Origin: Thysanoteuthis rhombus
Taxonomy: Eukaryota; Mollusca; Cephalopoda; Oegopsida; Thysanoteuthidae
DNA: 64,000 nucleotides
Direction: 5' to 3'
Assembly (NCBI GenBank): GCA_963457665.1
Contig: OY735212.1
Span: 60,943,323-61,007,322 of the forward strand
Each line of letters opens with the position of its first letter. The first letter of the stretch is position 1. The position numbers and the translations under genes are program-made. Shown one piece after another: positions 1-10,824 of this stretch. The notes below the pieces were generated by a model that was given only the letters and a program-made list of their open reading frames with translations, was not told the origin of the DNA and ran no database searches.

Positions 1-599
1 CCATCAGAGAGCTGCTATAGTAAAAAAATCTTGAAGAAACTACATGTTTCAAAATGTATGCAAATTCGATTCATATGAATCTGTGGATTATTTGTCATTG
101 AAAGCATTAGGGCAAGGCTGTGTGACAATGCCATTTACGCAAGATTTTATCCATGTTTTGATTATTTTATTGTAAAAATTCGTCCATGTTCTCTTTTGAT
201 CTTGTTTTTTTTTACCATCTTGAACAAATTCTCAATTCTGTCAAAAGTTTGAAAAAGGTATGCCCTGGATTTGAGATGAAGCAAAGATCAACCTGTCATT
301 ATGATAACATGGTTTATTTCATGTACACAATTTTTGATTGCTTCTTTTCCTGTAGATGTCATGATGAGTGTTAATTCTTTGAAGTTTTAGTTCTTGGATA
401 GGTAATAATTACCTTCACTAGCAAAAGTAAAAATAAATTAGGAGAAAAAACAAAAAAAAGCAAATTAATCAAAATGAAGCATTTCTCCAAACAAAAGTCT
501 ACTCGATTGTTAATTCAGTTATAGATTTTTCACAATCAGCGTATTTACCCATCTTACTGACTAATTTATTTGTACTTCTCTCTCTTTTCTTGGCTTTTA
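1..599. other. AT-rich non-coding DNA
   Basis: No recognisable gene or repeat. Poly-T and poly-A runs and short chance open frames only. The window starts inside whatever unit this belongs to. Confidence 0.6.
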
Positions 600-776
600 A
601 GCCACAACTCGTCAAACTAGCCCAGGCCGTTAACTTCCATTATTGTCACGTGACAATATTATTCCGCCATGTTGGTATACCAGTCGGCCATCCGTCCCCA
701 TATATCTCGACAAAAAGCTACAAACTCTGGATTATTGCTTATAATTAGTATTGGAACTTAAGTGTGGCCAGTGGAA
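600..776 (+). promoter_or_regulatory. candidate promoter and first exon
   Basis: This stretch has more CpG dinucleotides than its surroundings. It holds a perfect CACGTG palindrome (641-658) followed by TTCCGCCATGTTGG, which resembles an inverted YY1 site (AAnATGGCGG on the other strand). About 110 bp further on, GGCCAGTGGAA is followed by GTAAGT, a perfect 5' splice-donor match. An ATG at 669 opens only about 30 codons before a TAA that lies before the donor, so the exon would be 5' untranslated or carry an upstream ORF. E-box and YY1 sites near the start are common in housekeeping promoters. That this is a promoter is inference from motif content, with no transcript evidence. Confidence 0.3.
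641..658. promoter_or_regulatory. 18-bp palindrome with CACGTG E-box core
   Basis: TATTGTCAC followed by GTGACAATA is a perfect inverted repeat around CACGTG, the canonical USF/MITF/Myc-class bHLH-ZIP site; the GTCACGTGAC context is the high-affinity form. It lies beside a YY1-like motif and upstream of a GTAAGT donor. Confidence 0.45.
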
Positions 777-1053
777 GTAAGTTGCAGTGTACTGTCACGA
801 ATGTACTAAAATAAATAAAATAATGAAGTACCTATTTTTGGATCTCCCTCACACTTGTCTACCTTAGTTTTTTACTTATCAACCAAAGCACGCTTTCTCA
901 GAAATAAAACCCTTCCTAACGTCGTCGGACACTTCGAATGGAGGAAAATTATTGAAACGGCTTATTTTATCCCTCAAATCTACACGTGAATAGATTTGAA
1001 GAAAAGAGAAAAGTTTTCAGATTAAAACGATAGTGGAGATATTTCTTCTGCAG
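777..1053. other. non-coding, moderately CpG-bearing DNA
   Basis: Intron-like if the flanking candidate exons are real. It contains a CpG-rich patch (ACGTCGTCGGACACTTCG near 920) but no open frame worth calling. It ends in a good 3' splice site. Confidence 0.4.
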
Positions 1054-1099
1054 GTCTTGAAACTTTAGACGGCCTGAGACAAGGTGCCCCTTTTATATG
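1054..1099 (+). CDS. candidate 46-nt internal exon, unknown gene
   Basis: The segment lies between a strong acceptor (ATTTCTTCTGCAG ending at 1053) and a perfect donor (GTAAGT from 1100). One frame is open throughout and gives LETLDGLRQGAPFI, with two bases carried in and TG carried out, so the exon would be entered in phase 1 and left in phase 2. The other two frames contain stops early on (TAG and TGA). The segment is GC-richer than its surroundings and is not part of any repeat seen here. I do not recognise the protein. It would be the second exon of a gene starting near 600-776, which is inference. A 46-nt exon is short enough that chance splice-site pairing remains possible. Confidence 0.4.
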
Positions 1100-3919
1100 G
1101 TAAGTAAAAAAGTTAAAAGTACATGGTCGATTTTTTTTGCTTCTCATACACACCCATAAAACGGCCCAATGTTTTCGTTCCATATCTTCATTTTCTTTAA
1201 AAACAAATGATATCTTCTTTTGCTTTATACCGATTTTTTCTGGAGGTCACTTTTATTGTGCTTGAAAAAAAAAACAACAAAAAACAACAACAAAAAAAGA
1301 GAAAAACTTCTGACAAATTGACAAAATATGGACGAACACAGGCCGAATCTGACTAATAAGACCAGAAATTTTAATGACATTGAAAATACCACCTGGTAAA
1401 GTTTTTTTCTCCTGTTTTGCCCCATTGAAGTTGACAATAATTAAGACTGTTTAGTTTATTAAATGATTGTGTAAAATGAAACATCTCTCGTTTGAATGTG
1501 TTTATTTTTCACCGACTTTTTGAGGGTGTGGAACTTGGAAAAAAAATTGTATGGACTTGATAACATTTATTTTTTCTATATTTTATCTATTCAACTGCAA
1601 TCATGGTGAAGCAGAGTAAAGATTTAATAAAAAATGATCGATTAAAAAGGAAAACTTTGGGAAAAGTCTTTAGGAAAAGTGAAGGGTACTCTATTTTTCT
1701 TTCTTTCTTTTTTTTTTTTTTACAGAAATCTTTAAAAAAATTCAAGTCATCTACTCAGTAGAATTGTTGGATTTAAAAAAAAATCAATTGAAAAAAAATA
1801 GACCGAGGACAGTTATTTGAAAAAGAATAAGAAATAAAACAAACTTTCAAAACTTCTGAACAGTTTCTACTTGAAAGAAATCAAATGGATTTGCTCATTT
1901 TCAGCATCTAGGGCCTAAGGGAAAACAAGTTAAGCAATCCTATTATACGCTTTATTCCACTAGATTTTTTTCTACCTACTTCAAATATCTTGGAAAAAAA
2001 ATCTCTCCATCCAATTGAGACCAAATCATTCGAGTTGAATTGGGTTTCGGTAATCTTCAGTATACGATCAGTTTTCACATTTCTTTCCTCCGCTCTTATT
2101 AAAATTTAGGGTAAGTAACACGTACTACCTACTTGTAATATGTATAGTTCGGAAAATGATCTGACCTCTTCCAAAACTCATAAAAATAAAATTCTCTTGA
2201 AAAAAACAAAGAATTAGTTCACTGTTGCAAAAGAATAAATTCATCATCCAAAAATGAAAAAAATTGAAGTTTTCATCGGGCAAGAAAAAAGTTATACAGA
2301 AAGCTAATATTTTTCTCTTTTTCTTTGGTAATTATTTTCTTCTGAGGTTCAGTGTTGTGAAGGGTAAATCTTCTCTGCAAGGTGATTTAGATTTAGTTTT
2401 GTAAAAAAATAGCAACAATAAACAAACATACTTCAAAGTTGAAAACATCTAGCTAGCAAGTGCACCCCAATGTTGACCTCCTGACCTTTTGTAAGACTTG
2501 CAAATCTTTAAATTTGAAATATTTTGTGCTAAAATAGACCGATTTGAGTGTAAAATATTCACCATATACAATAAAGTTAGAATAAAAGTACAGATAAAAT
2601 GTAAAGTTATAGATTTTTTTTTACATTTTTCACTTGATTTTTAAATTGAAAATTTTTGATTTTTCAAATCAGTTCACTTTCACTGTTATGCCAGCTCATT
2701 TATGGTGAGATAATTTTCACTGAAAAATAATCTCAATACGTTTTTCTTTTAGTAAGCGGGGGCTAATCTACTTGCTGTTGATGATAGGTTTCCAATTGGA
2801 TGCTAATAATCGTCCTAAGTTCTATTTTTTTTTAGGTTTAAAATTTCCATGTGGAAACATTTACCATAGTTTTTAAACTTAAATATTTTTTCAAAGTTGA
2901 AGAATCTCATGCGTAGAAATTGTTTTTTTTAAAGATAGATTATCAAAAATATGATTTAATCAAATCTTAGAAAAAGAAAAGTTAATTAACGGGAATGTAA
3001 AGAAGACAGATTGCTGGAATGTCTGTTACAGTTTAAGTGATAGCTTGGTTTACAACGTAATTGTTGCATACCTGTGGGTACCTGTAGGTACCTTCGGGTG
3101 CATCATTACAACCTATAAACGAAACCGCTACGACCCGTAGTAATATTTGAAAACTCTAAGGAGACCAAAAGTTCTCTCTAATTAGAAGATTTAAGCATTC
3201 AAATCGTATTGTAACATAGCAATGTCACCCTATTAAAATGTTTTTAAAAGGAAATAAGCAGAAATAATTCTTTCTGTTCCCGTTTTTTTGAGTTGAGAAA
3301 CTATTATATTTGGACTGTAAAATCTGCATGTATGTTAAACGCCTCTAAGTTTCTGAAGATTTTTTTGTCCAGTACTTTGTCGTTTATTTTTTTTTCTATT
3401 TTTATAATGAAATTCAAAAAAATGCACTCAATTTTTAAAACTAGTAAAAATTAGAAAATCGGTAAGAGTTGCAAACTGTAGGAGAAAACAAATTACTTCA
3501 ATTTCTGAATTAAATTACTTTTCAGAAATTGATCAGTGTATGTGTAACTGTTTGCCCTGGTTACTTACGGAGGCCAATAATTCGTCACCTTTTACCAAAA
3601 CTTAAAAATATTAATGATTTTTTTTTTTACCAATAAATGAAATGACAAACATGTAAGTGTTTACTGCTTATTTGTTCAGTGTTGTACATTTTCTTTAGTT
3701 TCTTTTATATTAAGTATTTCAATTTCTTAACTTACTAGAATTAATTGAATTATGATTTTCCAAGTTTCCCAAATATGACTCAACAGACGTGTGTCGACTG
3801 GGATGTTTAAAATAGAAATCAACAAGTGGTTTCGTTTTGGGAAAATTGTACAGGATAATCGTGGATAATAATGATAAAAAAATATCTTGAAGATATGAAC
3901 TACCGTTTAATGGACTCAC
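1100..3919. other. AT-rich non-coding DNA, no feature seen
   Basis: Dominated by A and T homopolymer runs. Around 3075-3100 is a small local repeat (CCTGTGGGTACCTGTAGGTACC). The open frames here are short and low in complexity. No copy of the dispersed families described elsewhere was found. Confidence 0.55.
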
Positions 3920-4085
3920 CAGGTCAAATTTCAAACAAAATCGGAAACTTTTTCTCGCAAACCGAAAAAAGTAAAGCTAGTCGCTTCTGTAAGTCAAGTC
4001 TCTATTAATAGAAGCAGACATTTTATATAGAAAAGGAAACAGACCTTATGTGAAATACGCATGCGCGTTGTTTTGCGGGAAATAT
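3920..4085 (-). promoter_or_regulatory. candidate leftward promoter and 5' untranslated exon
   Basis: Reading the minus strand from 4085 down, there is an E2F-like TTTCCCGCAAA (4072-4082), an NRF1-like CGCGCATGCGT (4057-4067), then CTATATAAAA (4021-4030), a TATA-box match. About 100 bases further on is ACCTG followed by GTGAGT (3914-3919), a strong donor. The expected initiation point, about 30 bases past the TATA, gives a roughly 75-nt first exon without an ATG. E2F and NRF1 sites next to each other are typical of growth and housekeeping promoters. The order and spacing are seen directly; promoter function is inference. No downstream minus-strand coding exon was identified before the window edge. 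Confidence 0.3.
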
Positions 4086-4606
4086 GATTTCTAATTGGAG
4101 ACATGAAAAATTAAAAAAACTTTGCGGCAACTGTCTTAGTTCTGATGTTCGTTTCATCATGTTTTTTTTATTTTAAATATCGTTTAGAAATTTACTATAA
4201 CACTTTCGGATAATGCTTTTAGAATTTTTTTTATCAAGAGATAAATAAACCAGTTTAACAGTTATGCTTGGAGTTTTTCCAAAGTTCCAATAGCTACCCT
4301 CTTGAAGTTCCAAGAGGGGTAGTTTGAGGACTACGTGCAGTTTTAGATGACTTTTTGTTTCGAATTGGAGTCAATTCATATCTTAGACAAACTGATTCAT
4401 GACATTATCAGATAGAAAAATGGACGTTTGAGTATTAATTCCATTAGCATAAGTATACGAAAGATTCTCCCATCATTTTCTCCAATTCTTGTTTGATTTA
4501 TTGTCAGTAAACTTGAAATGTGATTTACCTAAATTATTCATATTTCAATGAAACAAAAACTTGAATAGTGTTTTTTTCCCTTCATTTCAATTAGAAAATG
4601 TTAACC
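4086..4606. other. AT-rich non-coding DNA
   Basis: Nothing identifiable. A short GAAGTTCCAAGAGGGGTAG stretch near 4305 is not repeated elsewhere. Confidence 0.5.
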
Positions 4607-4945
4607 AAAACTGTCAACATAGGTTTCTTCAGTTTTTAGGTGGGTCTGGCTGACTTTTTATGTATGTATGCATCACGTACACTGGCCACACCAATGAAGG
4701 CTCGAAATATGAACATTCATTACTGATTATGTTTAGAAAAATGGTTTTTGCTATGTAAGTTTATGCTAAATTGATTTCATAGTTTCTGTCCAATAACAGT
4801 CTCACTTGTTATTAGAAAATTTGGATAGTTTTAAATATCACTGCCCAACAAAAGGTAACAGAAGTAACTTATTGATCACCCCATTTTCCAAATTTACAAT
4901 TGATCATGTCCAACAACATTGGTCATGTGACGGTTTCTCTAATCA
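4607..4945 (+). repeat. dispersed repeat family A, copy 1
   Basis: Starts with AAAACTGTCAACATAGG and runs through GTTTATGCTAAATTGAT, CACTGCCCAACAAAAGG, AACTTATTGATCACCCC and GGTCATGTGACGGTTTCT, the landmark order of family A. The last roughly 25 bases (GAGTGACTAACCAGACCTG) are missing or diverged. At least twelve more copies are found in this window in both orientations. Confidence 0.8.
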
Positions 4946-6083
4946 AAACGTTTATTTTCAGAATTGATATTTTCGCCAAGATTTTGAAAAATATATAGTT
5001 CAATTTAGATATTTATGAATATTTGTTTAAAGCTAATAAGTTTTTGAAAATCAGCCCCGAAAATGTTTTCTTGGAGGAGGGAGGGATTTATAAATTTGTT
5101 CACCACTTTCAGCGCTGAGTGAACGAAGGTGTGATACTTTACAGTCGGGTTTATAAATTAATATTCATCATGGTTACAGTAGATAATTGTAATTCTGTTT
5201 TTCATTCATAATTTCTTATATTTCTCTTTATTTGTGCTCTGTTTTAACATCAAGTGAACAAAGGTTTGAAACTTTGATTTACAATCGTGATTACCTTCCT
5301 TTGTGCCAAAAATTGTCGGTGAAGAAGAAATCAGCACTAAATATTTTTGCCCTTTTGTGCATCCATAATTGATTTTGACTATGGTCAAAAGTTATAAGTG
5401 CTCAAAACAAGATGAGTTTTGAAATTCTTCCTAATAATAAAAGTATGCAGTATCAATTCAAATTTCAACTAAACACTGGGGAGTGGTGACTGCTATTTAT
5501 AGTTATGTATATAATTTTATAATTTCATGCTTCTTCAGTTTGCAATTGTGAAGGAGCCCTAATTTCTACGATGTTTGTACTCAAAATTCATAGATTACAA
5601 CTTTCAGAATTTATTTTTGTCATTTGTTGAAATTTATTTAAAAAAAATCAATGAAATGAATCATTCATATTCATCACAGTTACACTGCAGATAATCCTGA
5701 TGTAAATTGAAAAATGTTTTCTTTACTGTGTATGGGATGATGCATTAAGCCTAATTTGTTCCCTCCTTATCAATTTTGTATTAATCCTAAATTTTATAAT
5801 CAATTTATTGTTGGTTTGGGGGAAATAAAATATAATCTATTCTTTTCTATTCAAATGTCTGTCGTGTTTTGAAGATTTTTTGCTCATTTTTATTTTTCAA
5901 AAAATCAAACCCATTCTTTATTAATATTTTGGCTACAGCCACCAAAAAAAGTCATGAAATAAATTCAGTTCATATGACTTTAACTGTATTTTCTTTTTAA
6001 CAAATTGGGGGATTTTTTTTCCTATAACATCTATTGGAGTGTGTTCTATTTGCATGAGTGTTTTTTTGTTTTTAATTCTGCAG
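4946..6083. other. AT-rich non-coding DNA with weak local duplications
   Basis: Short diverged repeats recur: GAGTGAACGAAGG (about 5117) resembles AAGTGAACAAAGG (about 5253), and ATATTCATCATGGTTACAG (about 5160) resembles ATATTCATCACAGTTACAC (about 5667). No coding signal. Confidence 0.4.
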
Positions 6084-6180
6084 ATGAGCTATGCATTGAC
6101 TTGCAACAGACATCATCTTCTTATAGAAATAAATAGGTCTCTATCAATACCCCAGCTTGATTGGATTAAAAGTGGTTTAT
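6084..6180 (+). CDS. candidate internal exon, unknown gene
   Basis: A textbook acceptor (long T tract then TTAATTCTGCAG) ends at 6083. The frame beginning ATGAGCTATGCA stays open across the segment and on to a TAA at 6239. It includes NRHHLLIEINRSLSIPQLDW. A usable donor (TTTATGTACAG, splitting at GTACAG from 6181) follows. A second frame (ELCIDLQQTSSSYRN) is open for only 16 codons. No repeat family overlaps it. I do not recognise the peptide, and the donor is only moderate, so this may be a chance splice-site match in intronic DNA. Confidence 0.25.
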
Positions 6181-6239
6181 GTACAGATTCTTATTGTTTT
6201 TGTTATAAACATTCATCCATAGATAGCACATCTCTATAA

Positions 6240-8164
6240 GAAATGATAAATCCTGTTCAGTTGGTATTCACACGGACTTGGCAAGATTTTCTTAGTTAAT
6301 TAAAAGTTATGAATTTGACATACATTATAGAAGGCCTGTTACACAATAATCAGGTCATTTTCCCATTGACATTCATAGCTTGTCAGTATGATTAAGAATC
6401 TCTGGCCAGGTTCAGACTATTTTGGATAATTATCTAGTGGTGACAGATATTTGTAATTTTATGTCTGTTTGGACAACTATACTACAAAAGGGAAAAAATA
6501 TTATCTTCATCTGAATATGTACCATTTGTTGAGTCATGTCTTAATCAGATATCCATCCTGGTCAAATGCAATCAAAATAAAGATTCAAGTTTTGGAAAAT
6601 AAAGTAGATCAATTGGATATAATTTGCAGCCATGTGTGCCAGAACTGGGGGTACATTTGCCCCCCTCCGTAATACAGGGACAGCTGTGTGCCCTCTATGG
6701 AAAGACAGAAAAGTGTAAGAAATACTGAATCATATATTTATTTCTAATCACCAACTGAATGAAAATTTCCTCATAACTGCCAAAAAAAGAAAATAAAATC
6801 TGAGTTATTCAAGTGACAAATGTCTTGCTTATTGTGCTTTAACTTCTTTGAGTTCCCCTTATGGGCAGTGCTTACATTTACTTGGTGAATCAGAGATTGT
6901 AGTGGTTGTCTCTGTGTTGCCAAGTAGGGTTTATTATTTATAGCAACAAGGGTTTCCTACCCTTTAGTTTAAAAAATCACCCCCCCCACTTTATTACTTA
7001 AATCTGTGAGATAGCAAACAGCTGTGTCTTGTCAAATTCATTTCCTCTTGGGTTATGAAACAAACCAGATGTCATCAATTTCGTCTTTTAATCTTCAACT
7101 GAAAATCACTGACTGGATGAGAGGTTGGTGATTATTTTTTTTTTTTTTCTCTCCCAATTTATCTGCTAAAAATCTACAATAGCCAAAATTCTGGCCAATT
7201 TAATAAATGATTAGTAAGTGTAATAAAAGTAAACATTTTATTCTCATTTGTAATCTTTTCTGTGGTCTTAGTTATTTCATTCCACGAGTGTACGTTAAAT
7301 GAGTCTAAAACATTTTTAGCGATGAAGTTTGTTGGAAATGAAAACTCAGCCATCGCAATAAAAATATTTGTTGTAAAATGTCTTATCTTAGAAGTCCCCC
7401 TCCCCCATCCCAAATTGCTTTTGGGACCTGTTTATAGTTTTTTTTTCCTTTTTTATTTACCGAAAATACCATTTGTAGTAGAAAATCAAAGGCTGAATGG
7501 CCAATTATTTCACCATGTAATTTCTGAAAGGGTTTTTCGCAAGCATGATTAGCTGCGGTTGTAGCATCTTAATTAAAGTGACATTGTTGTGGAGTCAAAT
7601 TAAGATGTGAGAATAGGCAAAGCTAATCTAATTTTCACATTTGATCAATGAAATTGATTGTGTAGGCTACTCTGAGCTTAGAGAAAATTTCTTTTGGCCT
7701 GAATCTCAAAGGCTGATAATGCTGCTGGTTTCTTTTTAATTTCAAGGCAAATTTCAACTGCTATGGAAATCAGTGATTGCATGTCTTGTTTGAAAAATAG
7801 CCTGCCTATCCTATTTAATTGCTTATTTATAGTAAGTGCAGTGCTGTATTTCAATGAAATATATAATCCTTTCTAAAATCCATTTTGTGTAATCTTGTTC
7901 TTGGTTCTTCTATGGTTTAAGCCAGAGAGTTCATCTGCATATTTTTCTTGTGTGAATCTTTGACTGCATTTGACTCTCTATCTTCATAGAATTAAACCTC
8001 CAAATGGTAACGCGAAAAAATCTATATTTCTATTGTCTGCATTTGTGTTGTAAAAAAATGCATTGGTTTATTCATTTAGTTCTAAATACTATTCCTGTGC
8101 ATATTTTTGTTAATTACATTGTTTCAACTTATCATAAACATGGATGGTAAATCTCCATTGTGCA
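6240..8164. other. non-coding DNA, nothing identified
   Basis: Contains C and T homopolymers (about 6980 and 7137). An overlapping pair of antisense open frames at 7174-7552 has no splice or family support. Confidence 0.5.
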
Positions 8165-8380
8165 AAAATCACTGAATTAGCATAGAACTACTTGAACATT
8201 TTGGCCATTTATTTTCATCATTTAAAGCATTTTTTGGTTTTTTTTTTGTAATTTTGGCATTTTGAGGCTATTTTTTTAATTTAGTGCTTTTAGCAGTCAA
8301 ACTAGTGTGAAAATATTTTTTGATTTGGCAGAGTTTCAGTCTTGAAAATTTCATCTGCTGACATCTATGTCATTGTGTGT
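8165..8380 (+). repeat. dispersed repeat family D, copy 1
   Basis: Landmarks are TTGAACATTTTGGCCATTT, a T-rich block, TTTAGTGCTTTTAGCAGTC, AAACTAGTGTGAAAATATT and TTTCAGTCTTGAAAATTTC. The same order recurs at 14998, 44965, 54950 and 56785. No coding capacity and no obvious terminal repeats. Confidence 0.65.
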
Positions 8381-8865
8381 GGGTCACTTCCCAGCAAGTT
8401 ATGAACCTCCTTTAACAAATCAATCAATGTTACTAAAATCTTCTTCCAATTTCTTCTTGCTTCTTAAAACCTTGTAAAAAAATTACCTGGTGACACAAAC
8501 CAACTATCAACACAGAAGTCTTCGAGACATAACAAACACTAATTGGAGGAAAAATATCAATGGAACATTCATCAAATCTAACCCTCCACCCACCCTCAGT
8601 GCTTGAGATATGATTGGAAGTTCCACACAAGGATCAAACTGCTAATTCAAGAGAGCCACAATAAGAGGAAATAATGGATACTCAGGATGTGAAGACAAGA
8701 ATAATTAGAGCATGCATAATAATTGGTTGACGTATTTGATCAAAAATGAATTTCCAGAACAACTAGAGCATGGATAATAATTGGTTTATGAATTTCCAGA
8801 GGTGATGGTGATGTATTCTCTTTTCCTCCTGTACAGTCTGCCATTCAAATAATTGCTTTCCAGTT
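8381..8865. other. non-coding DNA with a local duplication
   Basis: AGAGCATGCATAATAATTGG (about 8706) is repeated as AGAGCATGGATAATAATTGG (about 8766). Both are followed by ATGAATTTCCAG, so a roughly 60-bp segment was duplicated in tandem and the copies have since diverged. The segment upstream (8430-8630) is unassigned. Confidence 0.4.
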
Positions 8866-9070
8866 GAAAGACAACCAATGGACATCACAACCCACAACAT
8901 GGATCCCCAGAGATCACATGCGAAACTGAAGCTGACAGAATGCAAGATGGAGAGATGAACTAAATTTAGAAAATACTGGCTCTGCCATGCCCATGATGGA
9001 GAAGTGTGGCGGATCCTTGGTTAGGTTTATAACCAACAATGGGCGTTGAAAGACTGATGATGATGATTCT
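8866..9070 (+). mobile_element. RTE-type LINE, 3' end fragment
   Basis: The conceptual peptide matches the C-terminal tail of RTE-clade ORF2: a DNxWTS-like start, a TTTWIPRDHMRN-like block, WRDEL, KYWLCHAHDGEVWRIL, and a stop just before GGGCGTTGAAAGACTGATGATGATGAT. RTE elements characteristically end in short ATG/TGA tandem tails, as this one does at about 9055-9068. It is 5'-truncated close to the DN of the conserved ADNRW motif and carries substitutions and frame breaks. It has the same 3' sequence as the copies at 29.6, 31.5, 42.1 and 45.7 kb. Confidence 0.85.
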
Positions 9071-9661
9071 TCAAGTTTTATTTTCAGAGGGAGATTACTT
9101 TCTTACTCATTCTCTGCCATAATTGCGTGTTATATGTGCAACCTTTGGTCATATTTTTCTTCTGTGGAGGTCTGACCTTTGTAAAGAGATTGTATAGTTT
9201 TGCTTTGAAAGGCTACTTTGATATCACACTAGCCACAGATCTTTTTATTTCCCATGACTTTTCTTATATAGGATTGGGACATTATTAGTTGTTTGATATT
9301 CTCAGGGTTGCTTTCATTATTTAGCTGACCCAGAATTAGTTGTCAGATATTTTCTCCAAAATTTACAATAAACTCAATAAATATGTTAATGGTAAGTCAG
9401 TAATTTGAGCAATAGATTGGTGGTCATGAAGCCTTTGAACTGGTGGGATTCATTAAACTTACCTCGGAGAATAATCTCTATCTTCAAAGTCAAAATTGGT
9501 CTAACACTCACCTCTACTGTAAACAATGAGGTTGAAAATAAGCAGTAAAATGGCTCTGAAGCTTGAGTAGAGTATTTTCCAAACCATCATATGTGTTGAA
9601 ATGAATTAAGTATATCTGTAACTTGCATGATTTGAGCATGAATAATGTCACATCATTTGGA
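9071..9661. other. non-coding DNA, nothing certain
   Basis: A possible acceptor (TTCATTATTTAG, about 9324) and donor (ATGGTAAGTC, about 9388) bracket a 60-nt segment. Every frame has stops near its 3' end, so I do not call an exon. Confidence 0.4.
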
Positions 9662-9960
9662 ATTATCTAAAAAAAAACACATCTTTTATATAAAATTATC
9701 TCAAAAAAAAATACTTACACAAAATTTGGGCATTGTTTATCCTAAATGACCAAGGAGACCCAAAAAAGCACTTGAAAAAAAAAAATTGTTTCTAGATGGT
9801 GCCTAGTGGTGTACTCATGTAAATTTTCAAGGTTGTAGCCCCTGAAATGTGACCAGGAGCCCCTTGGAAACACACACATAGACAAAGAAAGAAAGAAGAA
9901 TCTGTTGCCTTCTTGGCTGGTTGGTTGGATGGCCCATTTGTGGGGCTATGAAGGTTTGAT
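9662..9960 (-). repeat. dispersed repeat family B, copy 1
   Basis: Read on the minus strand it has the family order: GGCCATCCAACCAACCAGCC, a GTCTATGTGTGTGTTTCC patch, GGCTCCTGGTCACATTTC, GGGGCTACAACCTTGAAAAT, GCATGAGTACACCACTAGGC, a poly-T/A block, TTGGTCATTTAGGA, then AATGCCCAAATTTTGTG and ATTATCT repeats. At least six copies are present in the window. Confidence 0.75.
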
Positions 9961-10824
9961 ATGGATCAATATTGCTGTATTGTAAAATTTGGCTAAATAC
10001 ATCTCAAGGTGGGGAGTTACTGCTAATGGTATATCATTTAAAATCCTTTATGATTAATGGGTAAATATATTAGCTTCACAATTGTTTCATTCTATTATTA
10101 TATATTAAAGATATTTGTATAAGTTTTGAAATTTATCATGCACATGAAATGACCCCTGATGATCACTCCACATTGCATAGGACCTTTGCCATTGAAAGAT
10201 CTACCTCTATTAAAAGGTGCTAAAACTTTGAAATTGCTTTAAGATGACCAGAAATGATCTCTGGTGACCTTGAATGACCTCAAAAGTCAATGTTAAATAG
10301 AGTACTTTCTTTGCCATGATGTATCCATGTGCTGAATTTCAGCATCCCTCATGCAAAATTGAACCACAACTTCAGCTAGAAATGACCTCACATAGCCTAT
10401 GTTTCTCTCCTCGGTCTACATGTAGAATATAAGGTTAATAGGTCTTGTACTTTTTGTGGAGAAGCTCAAATAAACCAACATGCCAATAAACAAACAAAAG
10501 GCTTAAATATTTGTAAAGATAAGACCATCTATGGTTTTCCCATTCTCTTTGATTACACAATTCATTTACCTATATATCATTTCTCTAATCCTTAGATATT
10601 GCAGTTGTATGTAAATTTTTTTCAATCATTGTTTTTGGTGCTAAATTTTATTGATTCCAAATGAAGATATTTTCATCTGCCACTTCTGTGGTTGACTGTA
10701 AATTATAGCATAATTTTTGTTACTAATAGGCAATTATTAATCACTTGACATCTGATAATTACATACATGTCTATTATTTGATTACTTGAGTGCATATCGT
10801 TACTCATGTATAGATTAGATTAGA
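9961..10824. other. non-coding DNA with a TGACCT-rich patch
   Basis: From 10150 to 10390 the motifs GATGACC, TGACCTTGAATGACCTC and AAATGACCTC recur. A comparable GAGGTCAA-rich patch of opposite sense lies near 42965-43020. This may be an old dispersed repeat, but two diverged copies are not enough to define it. Confidence 0.35.

Noticed and set aside
7174-7552. Overlapping sense and antisense frames of 79 and 96 codons
   Set aside because: Mutual shadows in AT-rich DNA without splice or family support.
9325-9387. Acceptor ATTATTTAG and donor GTAAGTC bracketing a 63-nt segment (DPELVVRYFLQNLQ)
   Set aside because: Every frame stops before the donor, so it cannot be an internal coding exon.
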